Origin: Chryseobacterium sp. T16E-39
GTDB taxonomy: Bacteria > Bacteroidota > Bacteroidia > Flavobacteriales > Weeksellaceae
Assembly (NCBI RefSeq): GCF_002216065.1
Contig: NZ_CP022282.1
Span: 992,001 to 1,056,000, forward strand
DNA length: 64,000 bases
Direction of reading: 5' to 3'
Part shown: in pieces, positions 15,106-22,955 of the stretch
How positions within the stretch are numbered: position 1 is the stretch's first letter
Layout of the letters: every line of letters begins with the position of its first letter
Made by a program: the position numbers and the translations under genes
Notes under the pieces: model-generated
What the model was told of the DNA's origin: nothing
The model's database searches: none
Seen by the model: the letters and a program-made list of their open reading frames with translations, nothing else

Positions 15106-16792
15106 TCTTTTCTAAAATGTTTTTTAATCTTAGACTAATTATTTCATCACCAATAATATTTACAAGTTTTAAAATTTCTTCTTTTGAATAATTTGTATTA
15201 TTGGATTCAAGTTTCAAGATCAAATCTTTAATTTGTTTATAAGCAAATTCACTGGTTTTCTTTTCTTTTAAGAAAAAAGGTTCTGAATATAAATCGTATA
15301 GATTACCACCAAAAGTTTTTATATTTAAGTCTGTACCATTTAAAGAACCACTTGTATTGTGTAGTATTGTAATGTTCTGATTAGGTAAATCTGATAAAAT
15401 AAATGGAGAGTGGGATGTAAGTAATAGCTGTATCTTGCCAGAATATATATTAGGCAAAACATTTATCAGTCTATCAAAGAATTCTATTTGCCATTTTGGA
15501 TGTAAATACAAATCCCCTTCATCTATACATAAAAAAAGATTTGGTTGCTTGGTAAATTTTAATTCATCGAAAAGAGTCGCAAATAAATTTAAATATGCTT
15601 TATGACCAGAACTTATACCAATCCAATTAATATTAAAAAAATTTTCCTTATCAAATAATTTCGTAAAATCATTAATAATTTTTGAACTTTTAGATGAGCT
15701 ATATTCAAAAACGAAATCTTCATAACTATTTGTTCTTAAACCTTCTAAATAGTATTCTATCGGAACTTCAACAATTAATAGTTTTAGTTTAAAAAGAAAT
15801 TCAATTTTTAAATGATGACTTTTAACTTCATCTGGAGTAAATAGATTATTTTGAATTTCTGGTTGAAATAATTCACCTATGAAATAAAGAATGTTTTCTG
15901 AAATTTCTTCAGTTCTAAGATCAAATTGATCATTTAAGAATGTTCCTAATTTATCTGAAAACTTATCGTAATCAGGATAATAATTATTATTTCTTATATA
16001 CCTATACCTGTTACCTCTAAGATAATCCTCAATATATTCAAAGAAAAAACCAAATCTTACAGAATACAAAAATTTTTTATCAGTCTTAGAATCAGTCAAA
16101 CGCTTTCCTATAAAACTTTTAAATTCTTTGTAAATATTATAGTTTTGCCTATAGAGACTCTGTTCCATTGAGCTATTCATTCTGGCGGAAAATATCCTAG
16201 TAGATATAACCACTTTATTAGGATACTCAATATTTAAATTTTTAAATGTTGAAGAGTTAATTAATTTAAGTTGTTTTAAAAAATCAGAAGTTTCTCTTTT
16301 TCTAGAAATTGTGTTTCTATATTTATTGTTAACTGAAACATCTGAAATCTCTTTACCAAAGTTATTTCTTCTATCATCAAAGACATTTGAAAAAAAAACA
16401 ACTTTTAATGGATTTAAAGGTGTTTCAAAATGGTCTATACTGATATCAAAGTTTGCTTTAGGAGCTATATCGTCACTGAAATTATATCTACATTCTAAGT
16501 AACCATTTTCTTCATAGATTACCAAATAATTTGTATTAATTGTAGATTTATAATTTTTTAAAACTTTACAAATTAATTCTAAAGCATTACTCTTTCCCGA
16601 TCCATTTTTACCTACAAAGGCTGTTACTTCCTTGATATTTTTTCCAAAGAAGTCTTTTGGTAAATCATTTACTACTTCTTTCTTAATAGTCTTCAATTCA
16701 TGGTTGTAGTCAAATTTATTTTGAGAAGATAAATTAAAACCAGTATTAGAAAAATTTCTAAATTTTTCAATCCATATATAGCAAATTGTCAT
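15098..16792 (-). CDS. AAA/ABC-type ATPase, PtuA-like, partner of the HNH nuclease
   Basis: This 564-aa protein has Walker A GKNGSGKS (61-68), a long central insertion of about 320 residues, an ABC-like signature ISSGHKAYL (about 393-401), Walker B LFLCIDEGDLYLHP (from 419, E425) and an H-loop TSHSP (459-463). This is the SMC/ABC-like ATPase type seen in OLD, RecF-like and Septu PtuA proteins. No TOPRIM domain follows, so it is not an OLD nuclease; the nuclease is the next gene, overlapping by ATGATTAA. Preceding genes end 57 bp upstream on the same strand. A defence role is inferred from this pairing. Confidence 0.75.
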   Translation of the reverse strand: MTICYIWIEKFRNFSNTGFNLSSQNKFDYNHELKTIKKEVVNDLPKDFFGKNIKEVTAFVGKNGSGKSNALELICKVLKNYKSTINTNYLVIYEENGYLECRYNFSDDIAPKANFDISIDHFETPLNPLKVVFFSNVFDDRRNNFGKEISDVSVNNKYRNTISRKRETSDFLKQLKLINSSTFKNLNIEYPNKVVISTRIFSARMNSSMEQSLYRQNYNIYKEFKSFIGKRLTDSKTDKKFLYSVRFGFFFEYIEDYLRGNRYRYIRNNNYYPDYDKFSDKLGTFLNDQFDLRTEEISENILYFIGELFQPEIQNNLFTPDEVKSHHLKIEFLFKLKLLIVEVPIEYYLEGLRTNSYEDFVFEYSSSKSSKIINDFTKLFDKENFFNINWIGISSGHKAYLNLFATLFDELKFTKQPNLFLCIDEGDLYLHPKWQIEFFDRLINVLPNIYSGKIQLLLTSHSPFILSDLPNQNITILHNTSGSLNGTDLNIKTFGGNLYDLYSEPFFLKEKKTSEFAYKQIKDLILKLESNNTNYSKEEILKLVNIIGDEIISLRLKNILEKND

Positions 16793-16849
16793 TGTGAGTC
16801 TTGTATGTTGGTTAATAGTTAAATATAAAAAGTGTAATATAAGAAATGA

Positions 16850-17770
16850 TTATTTTTCTTTAATTTCTAACAGTTCGTATTCTATTTTTTCATTTTGGGA
16901 TGCATATTTAATATTATAAGCTTTTAAATATATTAAACAATTCTTATTTAGGAATAAACGATCATATTCAATTAAAGCTTCCTCTTCTAATTCATTACTA
17001 ATATATCCGGAAATTGGGTTCCCATTGTGGTCTAATATTTCAAATCTGTTTGAATCTAATAACATTCCTCTAAAAATTCCATCAATTAATAGTTCATATT
17101 CATCTTCTACAGCATATGAGACTCTTTTTGCAGCAGCATCAACTTGCTCACTGGTTAATTCTATATGAACTTCACCACAATCCATTTTCAATATGGATCT
17201 TTCATTAGATATTTCTTGTAGTAATTTTTTTAAATTACTCAAATTTCTTTTTGGTGTAGTTTCTATTATTGATTGAAAAGCTTCATCACTTTCGGCTGTA
17301 TCCTTGATTAAATAGATAACATCTTTCATTGCTTCAGAAGAATCAACTAAATCAAATAGATCCTCATCACTACCTTCAATCCTCGTTAGTTCTATGCCGA
17401 ATGATCCTCTAGGAAGAGCCGTTAGATAAAGCTCATTGTTTGCTTTTTTTCTAGTCCGCCCTCTACTTCCAACCTTACCATATTTTTTAATTGCTAGCTG
17501 TGTTTTTACCAGTCCTTGAATAGGCGGTGTTATTTTACTGACAAATGTTGATTTGATCCCTTCAGATCCAGAAACAGCATCACCACTAAATAACATCTGA
17601 ATAACAGCCTCAAAGGACTCTTGTGGAATAGAGTCAAGTTCTTCTTTCAAAATTTTTAACCTTTGCTTCATATTGATTGACATAAGCGGATGGTCAATCA
17701 CCATGTTAAGCAGTTTTTCTGTTTCAGCAATTTGAATCTTTAAATATTGTATTTTAGAAAATAGACTCAT
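16850..17770 (-). CDS. Unknown protein of the candidate defence cassette (306 aa)
   Basis: I do not recognise this family. Residues 1-50 look coiled-coil-like (FSKIQYLKIQIAETEKLL). A Gly/Ser/basic linker (KYGKVGSRGRTRKKANNELY) sits near 95-115. Residues 115-145 include a conserved-looking LTALPRGSFGIELTR. The C-terminal third is beta-rich with two similar glycine turns (LLIDGIFRGMLLDSNRFEIL and HNGNPISGYIS). No transmembrane segment, nuclease or nucleotide-binding motif is visible. Its ATG overlaps the upstream gene's stop by 4 nt (ATGA), so it probably works with that DUF6932-like protein; it may be the effector, target or adaptor. Confidence 0.7.
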   Translation of the reverse strand: MSLFSKIQYLKIQIAETEKLLNMVIDHPLMSINMKQRLKILKEELDSIPQESFEAVIQMLFSGDAVSGSEGIKSTFVSKITPPIQGLVKTQLAIKKYGKVGSRGRTRKKANNELYLTALPRGSFGIELTRIEGSDEDLFDLVDSSEAMKDVIYLIKDTAESDEAFQSIIETTPKRNLSNLKKLLQEISNERSILKMDCGEVHIELTSEQVDAAAKRVSYAVEDEYELLIDGIFRGMLLDSNRFEILDHNGNPISGYISNELEEEALIEYDRLFLNKNCLIYLKAYNIKYASQNEKIEYELLEIKEK

Positions 17771-18324
17771 GATCTTAATGATTGTAAGTAATTTAGTGCT
17801 AATAAGTCAATTTCAGGTGTGTTTAATTCTATCCGTAAAATGCCTTTCCACACTTGTCTCCTATTATGTGAAAATAATTGAAACCAATAGCTTGTTTTTT
17901 TTATGGTGACATCTGGAGAATAATAATAATCTACAACATAATGATCTATTAAATAATTTTTCTTTGATTTTTCAGGATCAATAAATTCAGTAAAATCACT
18001 CATAATAGTTGGTATTATATCATTATTAATTCCACCATAAAAAGTTACTATGTCCAAATCATTAGGGTGCCTGCTTTCTACAGATTCAATATCTTCACAA
18101 AAGCTTCCATCTAACCATTGAAAACCATTAATTATGCCATATTTATCTAATTTTTGTCTGAATAATATATAATTAGATAATATCGTTATTCTAACAGAGT
18201 TTGTAGCAAAACGTTTACATAGTTCTAATGTATTGCAATCGTAAGGAGATGCGTGTCCCGGAAAAGAAGGGTTTCCTAAATGAGGAGGTAAGACGTAATT
18301 ATGATCGAATTCAGGTATAGGCAT
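17767..18324 (-). CDS. DUF6932-like protein with nucleotidyltransferase-fold motif
   Basis: This 185-aa protein is the first gene of the four-gene cassette. After an N-terminal MPIPEFDHNYVLPPHLG, similar to DUF6932 proteins, it has FQWLDGSFCED (about residues 67-77) and, about ten residues later, HPNDLDIVTF. This matches the GS...DxD pattern of minimal nucleotidyltransferases, with G and S as the loop and D-x-D as metal ligands. Such proteins often act as antitoxins or signal-modifying enzymes next to a partner. The promoter TTTG-N17-TATATTTG lies 22 nt upstream and could drive all four genes. The DUF assignment is from memory of the N-terminal pattern. Confidence 0.65.
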   Translation of the reverse strand: MPIPEFDHNYVLPPHLGNPSFPGHASPYDCNTLELCKRFATNSVRITILSNYILFRQKLDKYGIINGFQWLDGSFCEDIESVESRHPNDLDIVTFYGGINNDIIPTIMSDFTEFIDPEKSKKNYLIDHYVVDYYYSPDVTIKKTSYWFQLFSHNRRQVWKGILRIELNTPEIDLLALNYLQSLRS

Positions 18325-18346
18325 TTATAAAGGTTATTGTTTAGAA

Positions 18347-18375
18347 CAAATATACACTTATTTACAAAATGCAAA
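18347..18375 (-). promoter_or_regulatory. Promoter of the four-gene cassette
   Basis: On the minus strand TTTG-N17-TATATTTG ends 22 nt before the ATG at 18324. It is the only clear Bacteroidota-type promoter found upstream of the cassette. Confidence 0.55.
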
Positions 18376-18584
18376 ATTACGGGTTCCCATAAAGCTATGT
18401 TTAAAATCTAAATGAGTTTCTATCTCTAATATTGTAATATACAAATAATAAAAAATGTTAGATTTAAAGATTATTCTTATGAAAAAAACTTTTGGGTGGT
18501 ATTGTTGTTTTTAGAAGGATAAGATTCGTTTAGTAGCGTGATGTACTCAGTTTCGCACAGAAAATCCTAATTCTTGTCAGGATT

Positions 18585-18833
18585 TTATCTGTTTATTTTC
18601 CTAAAAAATTCCTCTAAAGTAATTTCCTTCTTTCGACAAATTTTCGCCAATGTTTTTATAGACATATTGTATTCTGTCTTTGCCGTTCCTAAGGCAATGT
18701 TTTTAATTTTTCTAACAGTGCTTTCTTCAATATCACATTTAGATGCAAAGTCTCTCTGAGATTTTGCTTTTGAAACCCAGTTTGTGTAAATGTATTTACA
18801 GATTGCAATAGTTACTTCGTTTTCATCGTCCAT
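18585..18833 (-). CDS. Small XRE-type helix-turn-helix regulator
   Basis: This 82-aa protein is one helix-turn-helix domain: SQRDFASKCDIEESTVRKIKNIALGTAKTEYNMSIKTLAKICRKKEITLEEFFRKI, the Cro/C1-like layout with a recognition helix ESTVRKI. It starts MDDENEVTIAICKYIYTNW. It lies upstream of and on the same strand as the four-gene cassette, about 260 bp from its first gene, and could regulate it or the unknown gene at 19321, which is transcribed divergently. Confidence 0.75.
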   Translation of the reverse strand: MDDENEVTIAICKYIYTNWVSKAKSQRDFASKCDIEESTVRKIKNIALGTAKTEYNMSIKTLAKICRKKEITLEEFFRKINR

Positions 18834-19320
18834 TAAAACAAATTACGAGAAAGGTTAAAAAAATAATGCGGTTTTCTGTGCGCAATAATCAAAATATTTT
18901 TTTACATTTGTCCAATAAGCTACAATAAAGTAGCTTTGCGATACTTCAAAGAATATTAGAAGCTATTGCTTAGAATCTCAAACTGAAAACTGGTAATTTA
19001 AAGCAACGAGACGATAAGCAGGAAGCTCACGACCTAGGCGTGGGCTCTCTTATCTGTTGCCAGGTATACCAGTACCTCAGTTTAGATATTGTAGAGTCCC
19101 ATGCCGTTTTTATTTCATGCTGTTCTGCTTTTCTGCAATCATCTTTTTCTAAGCTGTTTCATCACATAAAGTATCATGATAGGATACAATGGAGTGTACA
19201 ATCCATTGCGGCTTCAGGGCTTTCACGGGAACACAGATTTTATTTCTATTCATCATTTACAATACAACTCAGCGTACATCAGTAGGCTGGTGGTTTGATG
19301 CATTCTAAAAATACAAACAC
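18834..19320. other. Gene-free stretch with a strong nested hairpin
   Basis: This is 487 bp between divergent genes. A weak plus-strand reading frame (19040-19285) has no start context, no family resemblance and overlaps the hairpin, so it is not accepted. The notable content is the three-tier hairpin at 19003-19060 and a short one after it (AGGTA/TACCT, 19062-19077). Confidence 0.5.
19003..19060. ncRNA. Candidate structured RNA or cruciform: nested three-tier hairpin
   Basis: GCAAC (19003-19007) pairs with GTTGC (19056-19060), GATAAG (19013-19018) with CTTATC (19049-19054), and AGCTCACG (19024-19031) with CGTGGGCT (19039-19046, one G-U). The apex contains CCTAGG. It stands out as G+C-rich in an A+T-rich gap. 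The strand is not determined. It could be a small RNA, a leader structure of the 19321 gene, or a recombination site. Confidence 0.4.
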
Positions 19321-19851
19321 ATGAAAAAAATAAAAACAGATTTTAATAACCCGTTATGGGCAGGCGGGAAATGCTCAGGATTACAGCTGATAGAAACTTT
19401 CTTTCAGTTCAATGAACTGGATGTTTCCAAAAAAAGACTCAGCAATATTATGAATTATGCGGTAAAGAGGAATAGTTGGATCAATGAAGATCCGTCAGTC
19501 ATCTTTCAGTTTCATCAGTCGATGCGGGCATTGATCCGGGCAGGGTATCTCATCATACAGAAAGAAAGGAAATGGACTGTTGATAGCCAGCCGGAAAAGA
19601 TTTCCCCTTTGGTTCTTGGTCTGCTTTCAGAGAAGGAATACCGGAACCCTATGCTGGTTTTCAAAAGGGCATTCAAAGAATACAGCATCAAAGAATTTGA
19701 TTATTTTATGTCTGGAATCGTCTATTTTTCAATGGGCGTCTATGAAAATCTACCGGAAAGAAATATAGTGATGCCTTACATCCATACGGTTAAAATGCTG
19801 GATGCCGCACACCTTATTCTTCAAAGAAGGAGGGGAGAGGATAGGAGATGA
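19321..19851 (+). CDS. Hypothetical protein, 176 aa
   Basis: I recognise no characterised domain. It starts MKKIKTDFNNPLWAGGKCSG and is rich in aromatic and basic residues, mostly helical by appearance (LQLIETFFQFNELDVSKKRLSNIM, VFKRAFKEYSIKEFDYFMSG), with no signal peptide or membrane span. The central YLIIQKERKWTVDSQ has a winged-helix-like feel but no clear HTH. It is divergent from the XRE gene across a structured gap. It may be an accessory partner of that regulator; this is guesswork. Confidence 0.6.
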   Translation: MKKIKTDFNNPLWAGGKCSGLQLIETFFQFNELDVSKKRLSNIMNYAVKRNSWINEDPSVIFQFHQSMRALIRAGYLIIQKERKWTVDSQPEKISPLVLGLLSEKEYRNPMLVFKRAFKEYSIKEFDYFMSGIVYFSMGVYENLPERNIVMPYIHTVKMLDAAHLILQRRRGEDRR

Positions 19852-20322
19852 CTGACACCAATTCAGGATAAAGGGTGAAACGTAAATAAAAGGTTGTTAG
19901 TTGTTGATGCAGGTGATCAATGTACAGGTGTATTTTTTTCTGACGCAAAGTTTTCATTTTTGATACTGCTGATTGTAAGAAAGCAAAGGATAGAATCAAC
20001 TTCGTTGATTTGTCGAAGCATAGCTATTAAGCTTTTATCAATGGAAAACATTGATAATAAAATGTATAGAAAGTTAAAAAAATACCCGATAATTAAATTC
20101 ACATACAATGAAAATCTTTGATTTTCAACAAAAACTTAAGTGTCATTATTATACACAAAGTATGGAACTTAAATAGCTTAAGTGTTTAAAAAGCTTTTGC
20201 ACCTCCTTTGTGGTTTAATAAAAAAGTTTGAACAGCCTTATAGATAATAAGCAGTAATATTTATTTTATATTGTGAAATTCAGAGTCTAATTCTTTTAAC
20301 GTTGAAAGAAAGAAGATTTATT
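19852..20322. other. Gene-free stretch with three successive perfect hairpins
   Basis: No supportable gene. Perfect inverted repeats occur at 19994-20010 (AATCAAC/GTTGATT), 20035-20057 (TTATCAATG/CATTGATAA) and 20109-20127 (TGAAAATC/GATTTTCA). None has a T-run placed as in a simple terminator. The right end leads into the PIG-L promoter. Confidence 0.45.
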
Positions 20323-20330
20323 TATATTTG
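20302..20330 (+). promoter_or_regulatory. Promoter of the PIG-L/symporter operon
   Basis: TTG-N18-TATATTTG lies 19 nt before ATG 20350. The longest open frame starts at the TTG of the -33 element itself, so that start is rejected. Confidence 0.6.
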
Positions 20331-20349
20331 CGTCGCAAAGCAAATTAAA

Positions 20350-22851
20350 ATGTTCAAAAAAGTAATCCTTGTATCTGTCCTTGGCTTTAATACGGCTTTT
20401 TGTTTGGCCCAGCAGGTTCGGCCTTCAAAATCATCTGAAATTTACCGCGAACTCAAAACCCTTAAACATCTGCCTAAAGTTTTATACTTTGCAGCTCATC
20501 CCGATGATGAAAATACGGGATTGCTCTCCTGGTTAATCAACGACCAGAATGTAGAAACGGGCTATTTGTCTTTAACGAGAGGGGATGGTGGTCAGAATTT
20601 ATTAGGTACAGAACAGGGTGCTGCATTGGGTTTAATCAGAACGCATGAGCTTTTAGAGGCAAGAAAATTAGATGGCGCCCAACAGTTTTTTACCCGGGCG
20701 ATTGATTTCGGGTTCTCTAAAAATACAACTGATACTTTTAAACAATGGGACGAAAACAGCCTTATAGCTGATGCCGTTTGGGTAATCCGTAAATTCCGTC
20801 CTGATGTTATCATTTGTCGTTTTCCTCCTACAGCTGCGGCAGGCCACGGACAACATGCAGCTTCGGCTGTGGTAGCGGAAAAAGCTTTTAAGCTGGCGGG
20901 TGATAAAACAGCTTTCCCAGAGCAACTAAAATATGTTAATGTATGGCAACCCAAACGTGTATTGTGGAATACTTTCCGCTTTGGTGGGGTCAATACAACG
21001 GCTGAAGACCAACTGAAAGTTACAGTTGGCCAATATGACGCACAACTGGGAATGGGCTACGGCGAACTGGCGGGATTAAGCAGAAGCTTACATAAAAGCC
21101 AGGGTGCAGGAACACAGTCTGTCGCCGGGATCAGAACTGAATATTTTTCTCATGTGATCGGTGAACCTGCCAAAACAACACTTTTTGATGGAGTAGTGAA
21201 CACCTGGACCGCAAAAGGAAACACTGATATTGACCAATCATTAGATAAAATTATTTCAGCCTTTAATTTCAATAATCCGGACCTTAGCTTACCTGCTTTG
21301 CTTGCTTTGCGAAAAAAGATAATGGCGTTACCTGATGGAGACCTAAAAAAGGATAAAGTTAAATCTATTGACAATATCATTTTAAGCTGCGCCGGATTTA
21401 TGGGCGAGGTAGTGACCAATCAGGCTGAAGCTGTTGCCGGAGATCATTATAATTTCAGGTTAAATCTGATTTCAAGAGCTGAAAATCCTGTCGTTTTAGA
21501 CCATGTAAATTGGTTAAATAAGTCAGAAAGCATCAACAGAAAACTTTCAAAAGATTCTTTAATTACCATTGAGCACGAAATTCAGATTCCTGCTGATGCA
21601 GCACTTACAGAACCTTACTGGTTGGCAAAACCAGCTACGAACCCAGGCATTTTCTCCGTTCCCAACGATACTTTAATCGGTTTACCTGAAGCAGAATCAC
21701 CACTGAATGTTTTATTAGATTTAAAAATCGGTTCGGAAAAATTTCAGGTTAAACTTCCTTTATCGTTCAAAAAATTAGACCCGGTGCGTGGTGATGTAGT
21801 GGAAGCCTTGCGTATTGTTCCTGCATTGGAACTGAAGTTTACGCAACCCCTTTATCTGGTCAAAGAAAATGAAGATTTACATTTGAGCTTAAATTTTAAG
21901 GTTAATTCTAACAAACCATACAACAACGGTATTCTAAACCTGATGTATAACGGAGAACGATTAGGTGGTACTAATGTAAGTTCGCTCAATGGAAAAGATA
22001 CAACCATCGATTATGTTATTCCAAAAACCAAGCTTGCTTCAATACATTCGCCTCGTTTGCAATTGGATGCCAATTTTGTTGCAGATGGAGTCACTTATAA
22101 TAAAAAACAGATATTAATTCAATATCCGCATTTACCTTCTTTACAATATTTTGCGCCTGCAACAGTAACCGTAATGAAAGGGGATATCCAGGTGAAAGCT
22201 AAAAAAGTGGGTTATATAGAAGGTGCAGGCGATTTCATTCCTGAGTTCCTACGTATCGCAGGTGTACAGGTAGATGTCCTGAAAGACGAAGATTTTTATG
22301 GCAACCTGGATGAATCCAGAAACGGCACCCCAAACAAGCTATCACAATATGATGCCATCGTACTTGGTGTCCGTACCAATAACACAGAGAAAAAGCTGGG
22401 TCGTTGGATGCCTTTCTTATGGTCTTATGCAAAAGCAGGCGGGAATGTAGTGATGCAGTACAACACCAACCAGGATACCACCGTTGACAAATTGGGAATC
22501 TACAATTTCAGCATTGCCAATAAGCGGGTTACCGAGGAAAATGCCGCAGTTACGTTTTTAAACCCCAATCATAAATTACTGAACTTTCCGAACAAAATTA
22601 CAGCAGATGATTTTAAAGGCTGGGTGCAGGAGCGTGGCGCTTATTTCCCTGCGCAATGGGATGCAGCGTATGAACCGCTTTTTGAAATGCACGATACCGG
22701 TGAAGAACCTTTGCAGGGATCAACTTTATATGCTAAATACGGCAAGGGTAATTTTATTTATACACCGTTGGCATTTTTCAGACAGCTTCCTGCGGGGAAT
22801 GTTGGAGCGGCACGTTTATTTTTAAACTTTTTATCTGCACAGAAAAACTGA
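20350..22851 (+). CDS. PIG-L family deacetylase with C-terminal amidotransferase-like region
   Basis: This 833-aa protein has a signal peptide, MFKKVILVSVLGFNTAFCLAQ. The zinc-binding LmbE/PIG-L motif AHPDDE (49-54) begins the catalytic domain, and GHGQHAASAVVAEKAF supplies later metal ligands. PIG-L enzymes deacetylate N-acetylglucosamine-type conjugates. Residues from about 640 (..AGDFIPEFLRIAGVQVDVL.., ..YDAIVLGVRTNNT..) form a class-I glutamine-amidotransferase-like fold. The domain order matches large exported Bacteroidota PIG-L proteins. It is first in a tight operon with a 34-aa membrane peptide and a sodium symporter, suggesting degradation and import of an amino-sugar compound. Confidence 0.85.
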   Translation: MFKKVILVSVLGFNTAFCLAQQVRPSKSSEIYRELKTLKHLPKVLYFAAHPDDENTGLLSWLINDQNVETGYLSLTRGDGGQNLLGTEQGAALGLIRTHELLEARKLDGAQQFFTRAIDFGFSKNTTDTFKQWDENSLIADAVWVIRKFRPDVIICRFPPTAAAGHGQHAASAVVAEKAFKLAGDKTAFPEQLKYVNVWQPKRVLWNTFRFGGVNTTAEDQLKVTVGQYDAQLGMGYGELAGLSRSLHKSQGAGTQSVAGIRTEYFSHVIGEPAKTTLFDGVVNTWTAKGNTDIDQSLDKIISAFNFNNPDLSLPALLALRKKIMALPDGDLKKDKVKSIDNIILSCAGFMGEVVTNQAEAVAGDHYNFRLNLISRAENPVVLDHVNWLNKSESINRKLSKDSLITIEHEIQIPADAALTEPYWLAKPATNPGIFSVPNDTLIGLPEAESPLNVLLDLKIGSEKFQVKLPLSFKKLDPVRGDVVEALRIVPALELKFTQPLYLVKENEDLHLSLNFKVNSNKPYNNGILNLMYNGERLGGTNVSSLNGKDTTIDYVIPKTKLASIHSPRLQLDANFVADGVTYNKKQILIQYPHLPSLQYFAPATVTVMKGDIQVKAKKVGYIEGAGDFIPEFLRIAGVQVDVLKDEDFYGNLDESRNGTPNKLSQYDAIVLGVRTNNTEKKLGRWMPFLWSYAKAGGNVVMQYNTNQDTTVDKLGIYNFSIANKRVTEENAAVTFLNPNHKLLNFPNKITADDFKGWVQERGAYFPAQWDAAYEPLFEMHDTGEEPLQGSTLYAKYGKGNFIYTPLAFFRQLPAGNVGAARLFLNFLSAQKN

Positions 22852-22955
22852 TGAACAAGCAACTTAAAAATTGGAATACCTGGTACATACTATTAGCAGC
22901 TGCATTAGTATGTCAGATCGCATTTTATTATTTGTTTACTAAATTCTGGGCATGA
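22851..22955 (+). CDS. Overlapping 34-aa single-span membrane peptide
   Basis: Translating the gap between the PIG-L gene and the symporter gives a 34-aa frame beginning MNKQLKNWNTWYILLAA and ending FTKFWA. It has one hydrophobic helix of about 22 residues after a polar N-terminus. Its ATG shares one base with the PIG-L stop (TGATG) and its stop overlaps the symporter ATG by 4 nt (ATGA). Coupling on both sides argues strongly that it is translated. A role as a small symporter subunit is inference. Confidence 0.7.
   Translation: MNKQLKNWNTWYILLAAALVCQIAFYYLFTKFWA

Noticed and set aside
14041..16792. OLD-family nuclease interpretation of the ATPase
   Set aside because: No TOPRIM domain follows the ATPase motifs; the nuclease is the separate HNH gene, which fits Septu better. 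No reverse transcriptase is nearby, so a retron is also unlikely.
19040..19285. 81-codon plus-strand reading frame in the gap after the XRE gene
   Set aside because: It overlaps the nested hairpin, has no recognisable promoter spacing or domain, and its composition looks like translated non-coding sequence.
18834..20322. Attachment site or integrated element beside the four-gene cassette
   Set aside because: No integrase, tRNA gene or direct repeats flanking the cassette could be found by eye.
20302..20349. TTG start giving the PIG-L gene 16 extra residues
   Set aside because: The TTG is the likely -33 element, and the shorter form starts with a proper signal peptide.
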